From the NCBI RefSeq assembly GCF_902459465.1, contig NC_047064.1, forward strand, positions 12,170,160 through 12,234,159: DNA of 64,000 nucleotides. The letters are read 5' to 3'. The translations under genes and the position numbers were made by a program. The notes beneath the pieces were generated by a model. It had not been told where the DNA came from. It saw only the letters and a program-made list of their open reading frames with translations, and made no database searches. Below, piece after piece: positions 30,949-40,763 of the stretch (positions within the stretch are counted from its first letter, which is position 1; every line of letters starts with the position of its first letter). The stretch comes from Asterias rubens (lineage: Eukaryota > Echinodermata > Asteroidea > Forcipulatida > Asteriidae).

Positions 30949-33429
30949 TTAAAGCATGAGAGCCCTCACTGTGTTAACTTCCTTGACCCTGGGTAATCCA
31001 TAGAGGAAGCATACAAACTCCTCAAGTTCAGCCACCAGCTTAGCATCTACCTCCCAGCTATCACCCAGTTTGGCAAAACACTCTTGATAACGTGGCTTCT
31101 TCTCAAGCTTCTTCAAAGGTGTCTTTTTACCCTTTCCCTTGAAGGCACAGTTACAGTCCTCGCCGGTGAAGCAGTAGATGCCAAGTAGCGATTGACAGTA
31201 TTTATGCCCCAAGTCTTCAGCGATATCACTGATGTTTAACAGTCTCCGATTCGCTCCACTACCGGTATCGAATAAGATGATCAGGGGCCTCAGTTTCTGT
31301 GCATAATGCAACAGGATGAAGAAGATATCACTGTCTGGACTGTGTACAACAGCCTGCTTGTAACCGTGTTGTTTGGCATAAAGCAGGTATAGGACAACAC
31401 GGCTGTCGGTCTCTTCTTGGTTTGACCTCAGACCTGGGATTTCCTCTTGTTGCACAGATTGTCCATCTGATGATGATAGTTGGAAGGAAACACCCTCAAC
31501 TACTAATATGACCTTTCTCCCATCTAATCGCCGTGCTGCATCAGGACAACCCCAGATGCGGAGCATGAACTTCCATAATTGCTTTTTGTTTTCATCATTT
31601 TGCAGGAACTTTTTGAAGTCTGCAGGCTTTCTTGTGTTGATTCCTTCAAGGATTATTTTAGCACTGCTTCCTCGACGTAGCCTCTCTTGACTTTTGATGG
31701 AGTCCTGTACATACATATCAGTGGAAAAGACTACATCTGGTTTGCAAGATAGCTGATCCAGCAACTTTAGACAAATGTCCTTGAATGTTGGGGGGAGATC
31801 TTTCAAAGTATGAAAGTGGGCATTGCCATCTTCAATGAAAAGGTTTTCTCCAGAACTTGCAGAAGGCAATTCAGCTTCAGGCACATCGTTGGTAACGTGG
31901 TGAACTGATGCCGCCTTGTTGGTCTTTGCCATGTAGCCATCCGGCGTACCCAAGCAGTGAGGTACTGGAGTGATCGAATACGTCATCAGCTCTTCAATGT
32001 CAACAGGCTGAGAGAGAAGTTGTGATTTGACCAGTATTTGGAATGCCACATCTCCCTGCTCCTGGTATTTGATGACATTGCCTTGAGCAGTTGTCAGCTT
32101 CACCTTCTTGTTGACCTTTTCCATGCTTTTTAGCTTTAGCTTCTTCAGTCTATCAAAGAAGTCTTTTCCCTCTGTGGTGTCATCTTTTTGCAGCCTCTCA
32201 CTTACAAATTTTTCTCTCTCCAACCGACCAGCCTCTTCAGCATTCAGTACATCATGCTCTACATCAGGGGGTACTGGATTACCGGATGACAGTATATACA
32301 AGCGGTCTCTATCAGCCACTTCAAATGGATTGAGAAATCCCTGCAAAGCATCTATAGCTCGTTGTACTGCAGCTTCACTTCGTTTCACCTCTGATGGTAG
32401 TTGTTCACGGTGCTTGTCAGACTTGAAGCTACATGTATCTGTGTCATTACTCATTCCAGTCATCTCAAGAGTGGCTTGGTAATACTTAGCACGCTCTGAG
32501 GTTGTGCGAATCCACCGCTGATATGCGCCATAGTTCTCTAGGATTCCAGTAAGCCCTGCTCCTCCAGCACCACATCGAGACTTGGCAAACTTCATGAAAG
32601 TTTCTTCCATGGTCTTATCGACAGCACAACGATTACCAGGTATATGAGAGCGGGCAACAGATATAGCTCCCTTTTCCAGTAGCTGAGTGGCACCAGGATG
32701 GCTGACTTCGATGTTGTTGAGGAAAACATCAAACCAGGCGAGGTATCTGGAGTAATTCATACCTCCAAAGGCAAAGAATAAATCAGCCATATCGCCCATG
32801 CACTTGTGGTACAATTTGAAGTTATTGGTCTTGACAGCATATAGTAGCAAGAACACCCGACGAGCATGATCCAGGAAAGACATCCAAAATATACCTGTCT
32901 TGCCTAGTTCTCCATTCCTAACTCTCTTGTGGAAGGACATGTAATCCACTAGGTACTCGTTCATGGTGTCATCCTGTAGTGCTTCTGCAAGATGTCCCTC
33001 ATTGCATAGTCTTATGAGAACATCTACAACGTTGGCATTTGCTGAGCTGTGAGCAGATTCGTCCCTCTGGGCAATGTAAGCCGCAAGAAGTAGCCGTTCC
33101 ACGGCTTCACTCACTATCTTGAGGCACCAGAAGGACTTGCTGTAGGCTTTTCCATTCAGAACTCCTTTTAAACAACCAGAAGTGGTGAGGTTAGCCTCAA
33201 TGATGAGTTCAGAATATCCGGAGCCCGCCATCTTATGCCCCAGCATATTCAAGTAGTTCATGATAGTATGGAAAGTACCAATGAGGATGATGTGATTCTT
33301 GTACTCTGCAGGTCTGTTCCATATGATCGGCACGGCTTTCATGACCACACCAAGGTCAAATGTTGTGATAGTATATTTTTGTCCAACTTCTTTTGTGGCT
33401 TTCTCACATTGGCGTAACAACTCCTTCAC
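30949..33429 (-). CDS. C-terminal part of the same protein with a FEN/PIN-like nuclease domain
   Basis: The frame is open upstream of the annotated first codon to about 33,545 (RFWGFISATGHTPSKL), so the true protein continues from the upstream piece and this start is artificial. The front half has TFDLGVVMKAVPIIW and GCLKGVLNGKAYSKS, typical of the family. Residues 571-760 carry spaced acids: STDMY (D571), EETDSR (E672/D675), SPDSD (D699/D701), FTGEDC (E757/D758), followed by the lysine-rich turn FKGKGKKTP. This spacing resembles the XPG-I and helix-turn parts of FEN1/XPG-type nucleases; that assignment is my inference. The frame ends at an in-frame TAA (30,949-30,951) after RALML. Confidence 0.7.
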   Translation of the reverse strand: MKELLRQCEKATKEVGQKYTITTFDLGVVMKAVPIIWNRPAEYKNHIILIGTFHTIMNYLNMLGHKMAGSGYSELIIEANLTTSGCLKGVLNGKAYSKSFWCLKIVSEAVERLLLAAYIAQRDESAHSSANANVVDVLIRLCNEGHLAEALQDDTMNEYLVDYMSFHKRVRNGELGKTGIFWMSFLDHARRVFLLLYAVKTNNFKLYHKCMGDMADLFFAFGGMNYSRYLAWFDVFLNNIEVSHPGATQLLEKGAISVARSHIPGNRCAVDKTMEETFMKFAKSRCGAGGAGLTGILENYGAYQRWIRTTSERAKYYQATLEMTGMSNDTDTCSFKSDKHREQLPSEVKRSEAAVQRAIDALQGFLNPFEVADRDRLYILSSGNPVPPDVEHDVLNAEEAGRLEREKFVSERLQKDDTTEGKDFFDRLKKLKLKSMEKVNKKVKLTTAQGNVIKYQEQGDVAFQILVKSQLLSQPVDIEELMTYSITPVPHCLGTPDGYMAKTNKAASVHHVTNDVPEAELPSASSGENLFIEDGNAHFHTLKDLPPTFKDICLKLLDQLSCKPDVVFSTDMYVQDSIKSQERLRRGSSAKIILEGINTRKPADFKKFLQNDENKKQLWKFMLRIWGCPDAARRLDGRKVILVVEGVSFQLSSSDGQSVQQEEIPGLRSNQEETDSRVVLYLLYAKQHGYKQAVVHSPDSDIFFILLHYAQKLRPLIILFDTGSGANRRLLNISDIAEDLGHKYCQSLLGIYCFTGEDCNCAFKGKGKKTPLKKLEKKPRYQECFAKLGDSWEVDAKLVAELEEFVCFLYGLPRVKEVNTVRALML

Positions 33430-35330
33430 GACATTATACTGTGTGATGGGCTCAGTAATTGAGGGGTAGAACTCAATGGTGGTAAGTTTACTTGGAGTAT
33501 GCCCGGTAGCAGAGATGAATCCCCAAAAGCGGGTACCAGTTGCTTGTCAGTACTACTTGCTTTACGACAGAATGCCCAGATGAGATATACTTTCAATCCT
33601 TGCAAAAGTGCAGCCATATTTGCATGTGACTGGTGGACTTTGGGCAACGCCATATCAGGGCCTTTTCTGTTTGAGATGTGAAAAATTGGCAAAGGAGGAG
33701 GTGCGTTCAGTTTGACGGTCCGTTCTTTGGTTCTGGGGATTGAAATGAGATTGGTGTGTGGTGTTGGTAGGGTTTCATCAGACTTTTCAGCTTCCTGTAG
33801 CATGATACCAGCTGAGGTATTGAAGGCAGGCCTACCATGAAGTCCAGTGAGAAGCTGATTAAAGTTGTCCCACTCAGAATGGAAAATAATATTTCCCGGT
33901 GATTTGACAATTCGTGGAGTTAGGACCGATGATTTAATCTCAAGAGTGACAGCAACTGCATTCTCCAACTCCAAAGAAAACAGATAATTCTCACAGTGAC
34001 CTAGTCTGTTGAGGAGTGTAATTAGCTGTCTGCTTCGGTAGAGATGGCGCAGAGTCATGCAGAGTAGGATGTGCTTCGGAAGCTTCCATTCTCCATTTGT
34101 AACAGCCCTGCAAATGTCCTGACCAAAGGAAAATATCACCCGTTCTGTCTGGTTAGATGGAGCTGTAGGTACGGCAGAGATGACCAAGCTCAAGAACCTT
34201 TTCAATTCGTCAGGTATAACGTTATCCGTCACCTCTAGAGCACTTGCGGAAGGTGGCCATAGAAGATCTTTAGATTCTTTGAATGCTCTTTCTATCACAC
34301 CCCGAAGAAGCAAAGCCACGTCTTTAATGGCATCCCTTGATGCTAAATGGTATGCTTGTGTAACTGCTTCATCAACAGAGATGCTGGAACTGTAGACCAA
34401 GTAGAAAGGCCAGCTACTGTTTTGTGGTTGCACCTTCGTAAATACAAGTTTGGGGCCCAAGATAGGATGCTTTTCGAGCTTACGTTTAAGTCTATCTGAA
34501 CGAAAGTTTGCATTTGCAAATCTGGTCTCATCCAGCTTGGCAATATACATCAGGCGGAGTGAAGACAGCGTGACAACTTCGCGGCTGTGTAGAAGAGTCT
34601 CGTCAATATACCGTGCTACATGTCTAAAACTGTAGTCATGTGCAGCTTCCAATTCCGACTGTTCAGTAGAAGCACCAGGATTGCCACTTCTCCAGTACTT
34701 TGGATCAGCAATATACTGTCTGCGGCACTTCGGATGGTACTTTGCTTCACATGCAAACAAGTCGAAACCTCTGATTCTTCGTAGTAGCCACTCGTGATGG
34801 TTCTGTTCAGCTAGCTTTAAGACATTCTGCCAACCATCTCTTTCAAATGAAGCAGTGCCCTCTGTACTGTCAGCCCCTGCTCTTTTAAGGTGAATTCTAC
34901 CTGTCTTGTTGCAAAAAATACAATCAGGCTCGAATATAATCTGTTCCGTACTTCGTTTGCGTTTTGGTCGACCTCGAGTGGTAGATTCTCCTCTAGTAGA
35001 TGGTGCTTCATCATCATGCTTGGTTAACCGATTCAAGTTACCTGTAAACCGTTGGTAACAGCCACGGTGGTACCCCTGCTCATCATTCATTTCATCAGGG
35101 ATTCCGAAGCAAACGTGTGGCATTCTGTGTTTTGATGTGGCAGGTTCAGCCATGCGACGATCACGCACATTATGAAGCACATTAAGTACTTTAAGTCTTT
35201 CATTCGGTTCACTTGAAAAGACAGTAAAAGGCCCATGCTTGATTCCAGGAGTATGGATAATGCAACATTCTCGCTTCTTTGCTGCTGGTCTGGAGGTGGG
35301 TGGGCTAAACTCCTTGTGTTTCTTTGGCAT
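33426..35330 (-). CDS. N-terminal part of a large multicopy invertebrate protein (zinc-binding region)
   Basis: 634 codons from ATG 35,330. Cysteine/histidine blocks are CCIIHTPGIKHG, GYHRGCYQRF, CIFCNKTGR and FACEAKYHPKCRRQY, followed by a helical region with FSFGQDICRAVTNGEWKLPK and LRHLYRSRQLI. I know this order (CIIH; CxxC; ERDGW; DLFACEAxYH) from large uncharacterised proteins that are multicopy in cnidarians, echinoderms and amphioxus; no function is established to my knowledge. The frame ends with a non-homologous tail from about 33,545, where the DNA continues in another frame: a one-base deletion in the T4G4 run near 33,532 explains it. The locus is probably transposon-derived or an expanded gene family. 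Confidence 0.7.
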   Translation of the reverse strand: MPKKHKEFSPPTSRPAAKKRECCIIHTPGIKHGPFTVFSSEPNERLKVLNVLHNVRDRRMAEPATSKHRMPHVCFGIPDEMNDEQGYHRGCYQRFTGNLNRLTKHDDEAPSTRGESTTRGRPKRKRSTEQIIFEPDCIFCNKTGRIHLKRAGADSTEGTASFERDGWQNVLKLAEQNHHEWLLRRIRGFDLFACEAKYHPKCRRQYIADPKYWRSGNPGASTEQSELEAAHDYSFRHVARYIDETLLHSREVVTLSSLRLMYIAKLDETRFANANFRSDRLKRKLEKHPILGPKLVFTKVQPQNSSWPFYLVYSSSISVDEAVTQAYHLASRDAIKDVALLLRGVIERAFKESKDLLWPPSASALEVTDNVIPDELKRFLSLVISAVPTAPSNQTERVIFSFGQDICRAVTNGEWKLPKHILLCMTLRHLYRSRQLITLLNRLGHCENYLFSLELENAVAVTLEIKSSVLTPRIVKSPGNIIFHSEWDNFNQLLTGLHGRPAFNTSAGIMLQEAEKSDETLPTPHTNLISIPRTKERTVKLNAPPPLPIFHISNRKGPDMALPKVHQSHANMAALLQGLKVYLIWAFCRKASSTDKQLVPAFGDSSLLPGILQVNLPPLSSTPQLLSPSHSIMS

Positions 35331-35622
35331 GTTTACATGTGCACGATCCGCTACACTTTCGGCAGAACTTCACCTGAAATATGACATCAATATGTGTCCC
35401 AAATGTAAATTTTGTAGCCAGAGTAACCCAGGGGACAATGACGAATGTTTTGGCTGGGCAAACTAAAACAATCTTCAGTATACACTAGAAATGATGGAAA
35501 CATCGTTCCCTATCAGCCTGGCCTAAGCCCTATGCCTAGCATCATGGGCATGCATGTGTACACTATAAGTAATTTCATCACCGAGAGGAACATTTCCATA
35601 CATGTCATAGGGCATGTAATAT
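35331..35622. other. 5' flank of the minus-strand frame; no gene
   Basis: Sequence upstream of the ATG at 35,330. Minus-strand reading gives no further family similarity, and no terminal inverted repeat pairing with the 30.1-30.6 kb flank could be found by eye. Confidence 0.4.
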
Positions 35623-36322
35623 TCAATTGTTCGATTTGTATAAAAGATATAAGTAGTGCAAGTCTATGCCTTGCTTAACAAAAACAACTTTCTTTGCGTA
35701 TGGCCCTACTGTAACTAAGCCAACAGCACACATTTTTGCATAGAATGTGGTTGTCTCAAACAAGTTCCCTAAAACCAAGCTACACCAAGTATCTAAGGCA
35801 TCAAAGCCATAACTCCACCTGCCAATTGAGTGGGGTTGAGTGTCGAAGTTTGAGTTGGCAAGACTTCTCATGCGAGTATAGGCCAATCCAGGCAGATGTT
35901 TGGCGGCCACAGTATCTGCATTGGAGGGATGCATCCTCAGGATAAACCGCTCTCTCGTTACGCCGCATCCTCCTAGTCTCTGCAGCTTCTGCCCTGGCAT
36001 CCTCAGCTGCCGCAGCCCCACTCTCTGTGAGTGAACGCCATGTGGGCCTTTCCTTGGCCATGTCTTCCCAGGTGTTGGTTGGAATGCCGTTTCAGACAGT
36101 CCTTGAAACGAAGTTGAGGACGGCCTCTGTGACGAACCCCTTCCACCAGTTCTCCGTAGAATATCTGCTTTGGTAGTCGGGAGTCATCCATACGTATGAG
36201 GTGACCACTCCAACGTAGCTGTCTGGCAAGCAGCATGGACTCGACACTGGCCATACCAGCACTGCGAAGAACCTCATTGTTAGTGATATAGTCAGACCAC
36301 CTGATGTTTAGGATGGTACGAA
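35623..36322 (-). pseudogene. LINE, C-terminal part and 3' region (left of the gypsy insertion)
   Basis: Reading leftward from the gypsy insertion: LRSAGMASVESMLLARQLRW, SGHLIRMDDSRLPKQIFYGE and HRGRPQLRFKDCLKRH, then in a shifted frame AKERPTWRSLTESGAAAAED and a CRYCGRQTSAWIGLYSHEKS finger. This is the standard C-terminal end of one class of non-LTR retrotransposon ORF2. Two or more frameshifts are present. The 3' limit is not clear and could lie near 35,690. It joins exactly to the RT fragment at 41,311 once the gypsy element and one copy of its 5 bp duplication are ignored. Confidence 0.85.
36318..36322. repeat. Target site duplication, left copy (ACGAA)
   Basis: ACGAA directly precedes the 5' LTR and recurs directly after the 3' LTR (41,311-41,315). 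Five bases is the normal length for Ty3/gypsy integrases. Confidence 0.95.
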
Positions 36323-36497
36323 TGTTGAGTTGAGGACTTGGACAAAGTTAATAGCGCCCTCAAGCGACCTTGTTTACTACTTGTTGTAAGAGACCATGTT
36401 TGATGTTACATGTACTTGTTGTGTCTCTCTACTAATAAAAGTTACTCTTACTCTGATAAAAGTCATTCTCTGACTCAGTTTGCTCGTCTACGCAACA
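36323..36497 (+). repeat. 5' LTR, 175 bp
   Basis: Begins TGTTGAGTTGAGGACTTGG and ends CGTCTACGCAACA. It contains an AATAAA signal at 36,434. It differs from the 3' LTR at G/A (TTGTTGTAAG) and T/C (AAAGTTACTC). Confidence 0.95.
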
Positions 36498-36515
36498 TGG
36501 TGGCAGCGGTGGAGG
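36498..36515 (+). other. Primer binding site region
   Basis: TGGTGGCAGCGGTGGAGG starts directly after the LTR CA; TGG is the complement of a tRNA CCA end. The tRNA was not identified. Confidence 0.6.
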
Positions 36516-36782
36516 TCACTTTATAAGTAAAGGACTAAGTTGCCCGGTCTGGAAAATCCGCCGACGTCAATTTACGGACTACCTCCACTTTTCATGTAAC
36601 GGACTGAAGAATTGCACGGTCTGGAAATCCGCCGATGCCAATTTCCGGACTAACGTACGGTATTGTATACACGTTTCTTCCTTCGTATTCAGTGTAACTA
36701 TCAAGTTCAACGATCAATTCTACGTTCTCAAACTTTCTCTGTGAATACTCTAAAGTTATCTACACTCATAACTAGTGTCAAC

Positions 36783-38159
36783 ATGGCTACAGCACCTCCA
36801 GTTAGTGGAATAAAACCACCACAGCCGCCAGACTTTGGGACTGTGAGGCACCTCTCGGAAAGTTGGAAACTTTTCAAGCAAAAGTGGATGAACTATGCTG
36901 TAATCACAAAGCTTGCTACTCATGATCGAGCTTACCAAGTTGCACTGTTGCTTCATACACTTGCTGATACAGGACTGAAAATCTATAATGGGTTTCAATT
37001 CGACACTACTGAAGATGTTCGTACTACCGATGAAATTCTTGCAAAGTTTGACTCTTTTGCAGTCGGTGAAGTAAATGAGACCTACGAAAGGTTCCTGTTT
37101 AATAAAAGGGAGCAAAAAGAGGGAGAATCATTTGAATCCTTCATTGCAGCAGTTCGCAGCCTAATGAAAACTTGCAATTATCACATGGACTCGCAAGATT
37201 CTATCCTAAGAGATCGCATTGTGCTTGGAATCCGTGAACAGGAAACACAAAAGCTATTACTACGTGAGCCCAAACTAACTCTGGATCTGTGTATCAATAT
37301 TTGCAAGGCAGCTGAGAATGCCAACACACAAGGCAAAATATTGAGGCCCGAGTCGCGGGATGTTCCCTCAATAAAGAAAGTCCGTGGATCGCAACAAAGA
37401 ACTACTACGAAGCAGGCACCACGGAAAGCTGCTGCTAAAGATCAGCCAACCTCTGACAACAGAAAGACCTACTCTACTGAGCCTCAAAAGCGTGAGTGTA
37501 ATTACTGTGGTTTAACTCACGTGATGAAAAAGACTGACTGTCCAGCCTGGGGCAAAACATGTACCAATTGCAAAGGCAAAAATCACTTCAAGGCCAAGTG
37601 CAAGAAAACAAAGGTACACACTGTGAATGACAATGCAGATTGTTATTCTGACTCTGAAGACGAATATGATGCATACCTCGCAAATGTAAACAGTGAAAGG
37701 CGGAAAATCCTAACAGCCCAATTAGGAGTAAATGGCTGCCATATTCGCTTTCAAATGGATACAGGTGCAGACGTCAACACTATCTGTCGGAGATTTGTTC
37801 ATAAGGAACAAGTTCAGCCTACTAAAAGGAGACTAGTAATGTGGAACGGCACAAAGGTCAAGCCTCTAGGGGTAGCGATCATCCCCATAACTAATGTTCG
37901 GACTGGAGAACAACACACTGCTGATTTTATTGTTGTGCCCAACGATCTGAACTGCTTGCTAGGTTTGAAAACAGTGACTGACATGCGCCTGATAACTGTG
38001 AACAAAGATCGATTCATTGCGGGCATAACCAGCCAGAAAAATCAGCCTCTGGGTGATCTTGGATTGGCTAAACTACAAGTCGATCCGACAATAAAACCTC
38101 GAACATTGCCTTGTCGCAAATTACCACTTGCACTCAGAGGAGATGTCACACAGAACTGA
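36783..38159 (+). CDS. Ty3/gypsy gag and aspartic protease
   Basis: The start at 36,783 (AACATGG context, MATAPPVSGIKPPQPPDFG) is chosen because related gag proteins begin this way, although the frame is open for 40 codons before it. A capsid-like helical region with LLHTLADTGLKIYNGF and EQKEGESFESFIAAVRSL is followed by two zinc knuckles, a CX2C-type one and a regular CTNCKGKNHFKAKC. The protease active site FQMDTGADVNTICR begins at about residue 324 of the protein. The frame stops at 38,159 just after RKLPLALRGDV, where relatives continue straight into reverse transcriptase, so the stop is caused by a small indel or, less likely, a programmed shift. Confidence 0.9.
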   Translation: MATAPPVSGIKPPQPPDFGTVRHLSESWKLFKQKWMNYAVITKLATHDRAYQVALLLHTLADTGLKIYNGFQFDTTEDVRTTDEILAKFDSFAVGEVNETYERFLFNKREQKEGESFESFIAAVRSLMKTCNYHMDSQDSILRDRIVLGIREQETQKLLLREPKLTLDLCINICKAAENANTQGKILRPESRDVPSIKKVRGSQQRTTTKQAPRKAAAKDQPTSDNRKTYSTEPQKRECNYCGLTHVMKKTDCPAWGKTCTNCKGKNHFKAKCKKTKVHTVNDNADCYSDSEDEYDAYLANVNSERRKILTAQLGVNGCHIRFQMDTGADVNTICRRFVHKEQVQPTKRRLVMWNGTKVKPLGVAIIPITNVRTGEQHTADFIVVPNDLNCLLGLKTVTDMRLITVNKDRFIAGITSQKNQPLGDLGLAKLQVDPTIKPRTLPCRKLPLALRGDVTQN

Positions 38160-40237
38160 ACAATCTTGTAGAACGCGGTGTACTCATCCCTGTCACCGAA
38201 CCTACCCAGTGGGTAAGTCAAATGGCTGTTGTCCGAAAATCGAACGGAAAACTACGCATTTGCATTGACCCGCAACCACTCAATGAAGCACTCATGAGAG
38301 AACATTATAAGTTGCCTACTGTTGATGACGTTCTGCCAATGCTACATGATGCGAAAGTTTTCAGTAAACTTGATGTAAAGGAAGCTTTTTGGCATGTTAG
38401 ATTGGATGAGGAATCTAGTAAACTTACAACAATGATCACTCCATTTGGACGTTTTCGCTGGGTCAGATTGCCTTTCGGACTGAAGGTAAGCAGCGAAATC
38501 TTTCAGCGCAAACTCATGGATGCACTGAGTGGACTCGATGGCGCATTCACGATTGCCGATGACATCATCGTTGCTGGATGTGGACGCACAGAAAGTGAAG
38601 CCGTCAAAGACAATGATGTGAAACTTGCAAAGTTGTACCAGAGGTGCAAAGAACAGCACATCATGCTAAATGAGGCCAAAAAGGAAGTCCAGTTTCATGG
38701 TCACCTCTTCACGAATCAAGGTGTGAAGGTTGACAAGTCCAAAGTGGAGGCCGTACTACATATGCCGCACCCAACAGACATCCAAGGGGTGAAACGTTTA
38801 TGTGGAATGGTGCAGTATATGGCTAAATTCCTACCCAACCTTGCTGCCGATCTCGAGCCGATCAGAGCCCTTACTAGAAAGGACACCGAGTGGAATTGGT
38901 CGACTGTTTGTGACAATGCACTGGAAACTGTGAAACAAAAGCTGTCTGCCACTCCAGTACTTGCATACTTCGACACAAATAAAGACATTGTACTCCAAGT
39001 AGACAGCAGCAAGGATGGCATTGGAGCTGTTTTGCTACAGGATGGGAAACCTGTAGAGTACGCATCTCGTACGCTCACTACTACTGAACGAAACTGGGCA
39101 CAAATAGAGAAAGAACTATTGGCTGTAGTCTTTGGGCTTGAGCGTTTTGATCAGTATACCTATGGCACCAAGGTAACAGTCCAGAATGATCATAAGCCAC
39201 TTGCATCTATAATGAGAAAGCCACTCAGTCAGGCTCCTAAACGACTGCAAGCCCTCATGATGAGAGTCCATCGTTATGATATGGATTTTCATTTTCTCAA
39301 GGGGTCAGAGCTCATCATTGCTGACACCCTAAGCCATGCCTATATTGACTCACCTGACCACCGACCTCGCATTATGAAAATCAACTTCTTTCCTAACATA
39401 TCCGATGTCAGACTGCAAGAGGTCAGGGAAGCTACATCCAGGGACGTGTCATTAAAAACTCTGCGATCACTAATTCTTGATGGATGGCCCGATGCAAAGT
39501 GCCAAGTACCAAATGAAGCACGTCCTTACTACGATATCAGGGATGTACTCAGTTATGAGGATGGAGTTATCCTTAAAGGTGAATCTATCGTCATTCCACA
39601 AGGTCTGAGGAGTGACATTATGAAGAGATTGCACTCCGCTCACATGGGGTACAACAGTATGATACGCCGAGCACGATCCCTCGTTTTTTGGCCCAACATT
39701 GCCAAAGACATCAAGCAGCTCGTGGATACATGTGAACCCTGTCAAGAGCTGCGACCTCGTAACCCGAGGGAGACACTTAAGCCACAAGATGATGGAAATG
39801 GCCCATGGGACAAAATCGCAAGTGATATCTTCGAAGCAAAAGGCCGACAATACTTAGCAACAGTTGACTACTACTCTAACTTCATTGAAGTTGATCACTT
39901 GCAAACAATCACTACTACCAAGTTGATATCTGTGTACAAAAAGCAGTTTGCTCGATTTGGTATTGCTACTGTGCTCACAACGGACTCTGGTTCGCAATTC
40001 ACATCAGGAGAATTCCAGAATTTCTTAAAGGACTGGGGAATTATTCATGTTCGATCCTCCCCGGGACATCACAGTGCTAATGGGAAAGCTGAGGCAGCAG
40101 TGAAAGTAGCCAAACACCTGATCATGAAAGTATGCAAAGATGGGACTGATCCAAACATCGCATTGTTGGAACAGCGCAATTGTTGGAACAGCGCAATACC
40201 CCCCGTGAAGATACTGGCAAGAGCCCAGCTGAGATGA
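38111..40237 (+). CDS. Ty3/gypsy pol: reverse transcriptase, RNase H, integrase
   Basis: It overlaps the gag-protease frame by 49 bases in a different frame; similarity starts at about residue 15 (ELNNLVERGVLIPV). RT motifs: KLRICIDPQPLNEALMR, FSKLDVKEAFWHV, LPFGLKVSSEIFQ and IADDIIVAG (DD at 150/151). RNase H: QVDSSKDGIGAVLL and EKELLAVVFGLERF. Integrase: an H2C2 finger (HSAHMGYNSM, then CEPCQE) and the D, D, E triad in LATVDYYSNFIE, LTTDSGSQFT and SANGKAEAAVKV. The last residues after LLEQRN are out of frame because of a 17 bp tandem duplication, so the integrase C-terminus is lost from this frame. Confidence 0.92.
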   Translation: MSQITTCTQRRCHTELNNLVERGVLIPVTEPTQWVSQMAVVRKSNGKLRICIDPQPLNEALMREHYKLPTVDDVLPMLHDAKVFSKLDVKEAFWHVRLDEESSKLTTMITPFGRFRWVRLPFGLKVSSEIFQRKLMDALSGLDGAFTIADDIIVAGCGRTESEAVKDNDVKLAKLYQRCKEQHIMLNEAKKEVQFHGHLFTNQGVKVDKSKVEAVLHMPHPTDIQGVKRLCGMVQYMAKFLPNLAADLEPIRALTRKDTEWNWSTVCDNALETVKQKLSATPVLAYFDTNKDIVLQVDSSKDGIGAVLLQDGKPVEYASRTLTTTERNWAQIEKELLAVVFGLERFDQYTYGTKVTVQNDHKPLASIMRKPLSQAPKRLQALMMRVHRYDMDFHFLKGSELIIADTLSHAYIDSPDHRPRIMKINFFPNISDVRLQEVREATSRDVSLKTLRSLILDGWPDAKCQVPNEARPYYDIRDVLSYEDGVILKGESIVIPQGLRSDIMKRLHSAHMGYNSMIRRARSLVFWPNIAKDIKQLVDTCEPCQELRPRNPRETLKPQDDGNGPWDKIASDIFEAKGRQYLATVDYYSNFIEVDHLQTITTTKLISVYKKQFARFGIATVLTTDSGSQFTSGEFQNFLKDWGIIHVRSSPGHHSANGKAEAAVKVAKHLIMKVCKDGTDPNIALLEQRNCWNSAIPPVKILARAQLR
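40163..40196 (+). repeat. 17 bp perfect tandem duplication breaking pol
   Basis: TTGTTGGAACAGCGCAA occurs twice back to back. Seventeen is not a multiple of three, so the second copy shifts the frame within the integrase. Confidence 0.95.
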
Positions 40238-40763
40238 TTTTTGGCTATAAACCCCGTACCATGCTTCCACGCTTTCAGAAGGATTACCGTGAACCGGAAG
40301 TCGTGAGACGAAAAGCAAAACGCAGAAATGCTGTGAAGCAATACCACGATCGCAGAGCTCATAATCTACCGCAACTACATCCCGGCCAAACAGTTTACTT
40401 TGAGATTAAGGAACATGACCGCTGGATCCTTGGCAAAGTTGTTGAAGTTGTGGGTGATCGCACCTATATGATTGAAGGACAAAACAATGGCATGTATCGT
40501 CGAAATCGAGTGCAAATTCGTCCTACTGAGGTGGAAATGCCAAAACACACACACCACCATGGATGCCACACACCAGCTCTGGGACTAGACCAATACCTCG
40601 CCAAAACCCGCGATTTGACCCCCATGACAAAGTCAACCCAACGTCGAACACTGATCAAGGACCCCAACCTCAAACAACACCACCCATTCCCGAACAGACA
40701 ATCCGCAAAAGTGACAGAATCCGTAAGGAACCAGGATATCTGAAAGACTATGTGCGAAACTGA
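40180..40763 (+). pseudogene. Ty3/gypsy integrase C-terminal part, frameshifted
   Basis: After the duplication the family frame resumes as NTPREDTGKSPAEMIFGYKP, then KRRNAVKQYHDRRAHNLPQL, HPGQTVYFEI and RNRVQIRPTEV. Near 40,560 the frame shifts again, and the proline-rich end RKSDRIRKEPGYLKDYV, the typical end of this lineage, lies in another frame and stops at 40,763. No chromodomain is seen. Confidence 0.85.

Noticed and set aside
36663-36782. Upstream 40 codons of the gag frame as a true N-terminus
   Set aside because: The downstream ATG has a better context and related gag proteins start with a similar methionine-led sequence; the earlier part is leader.
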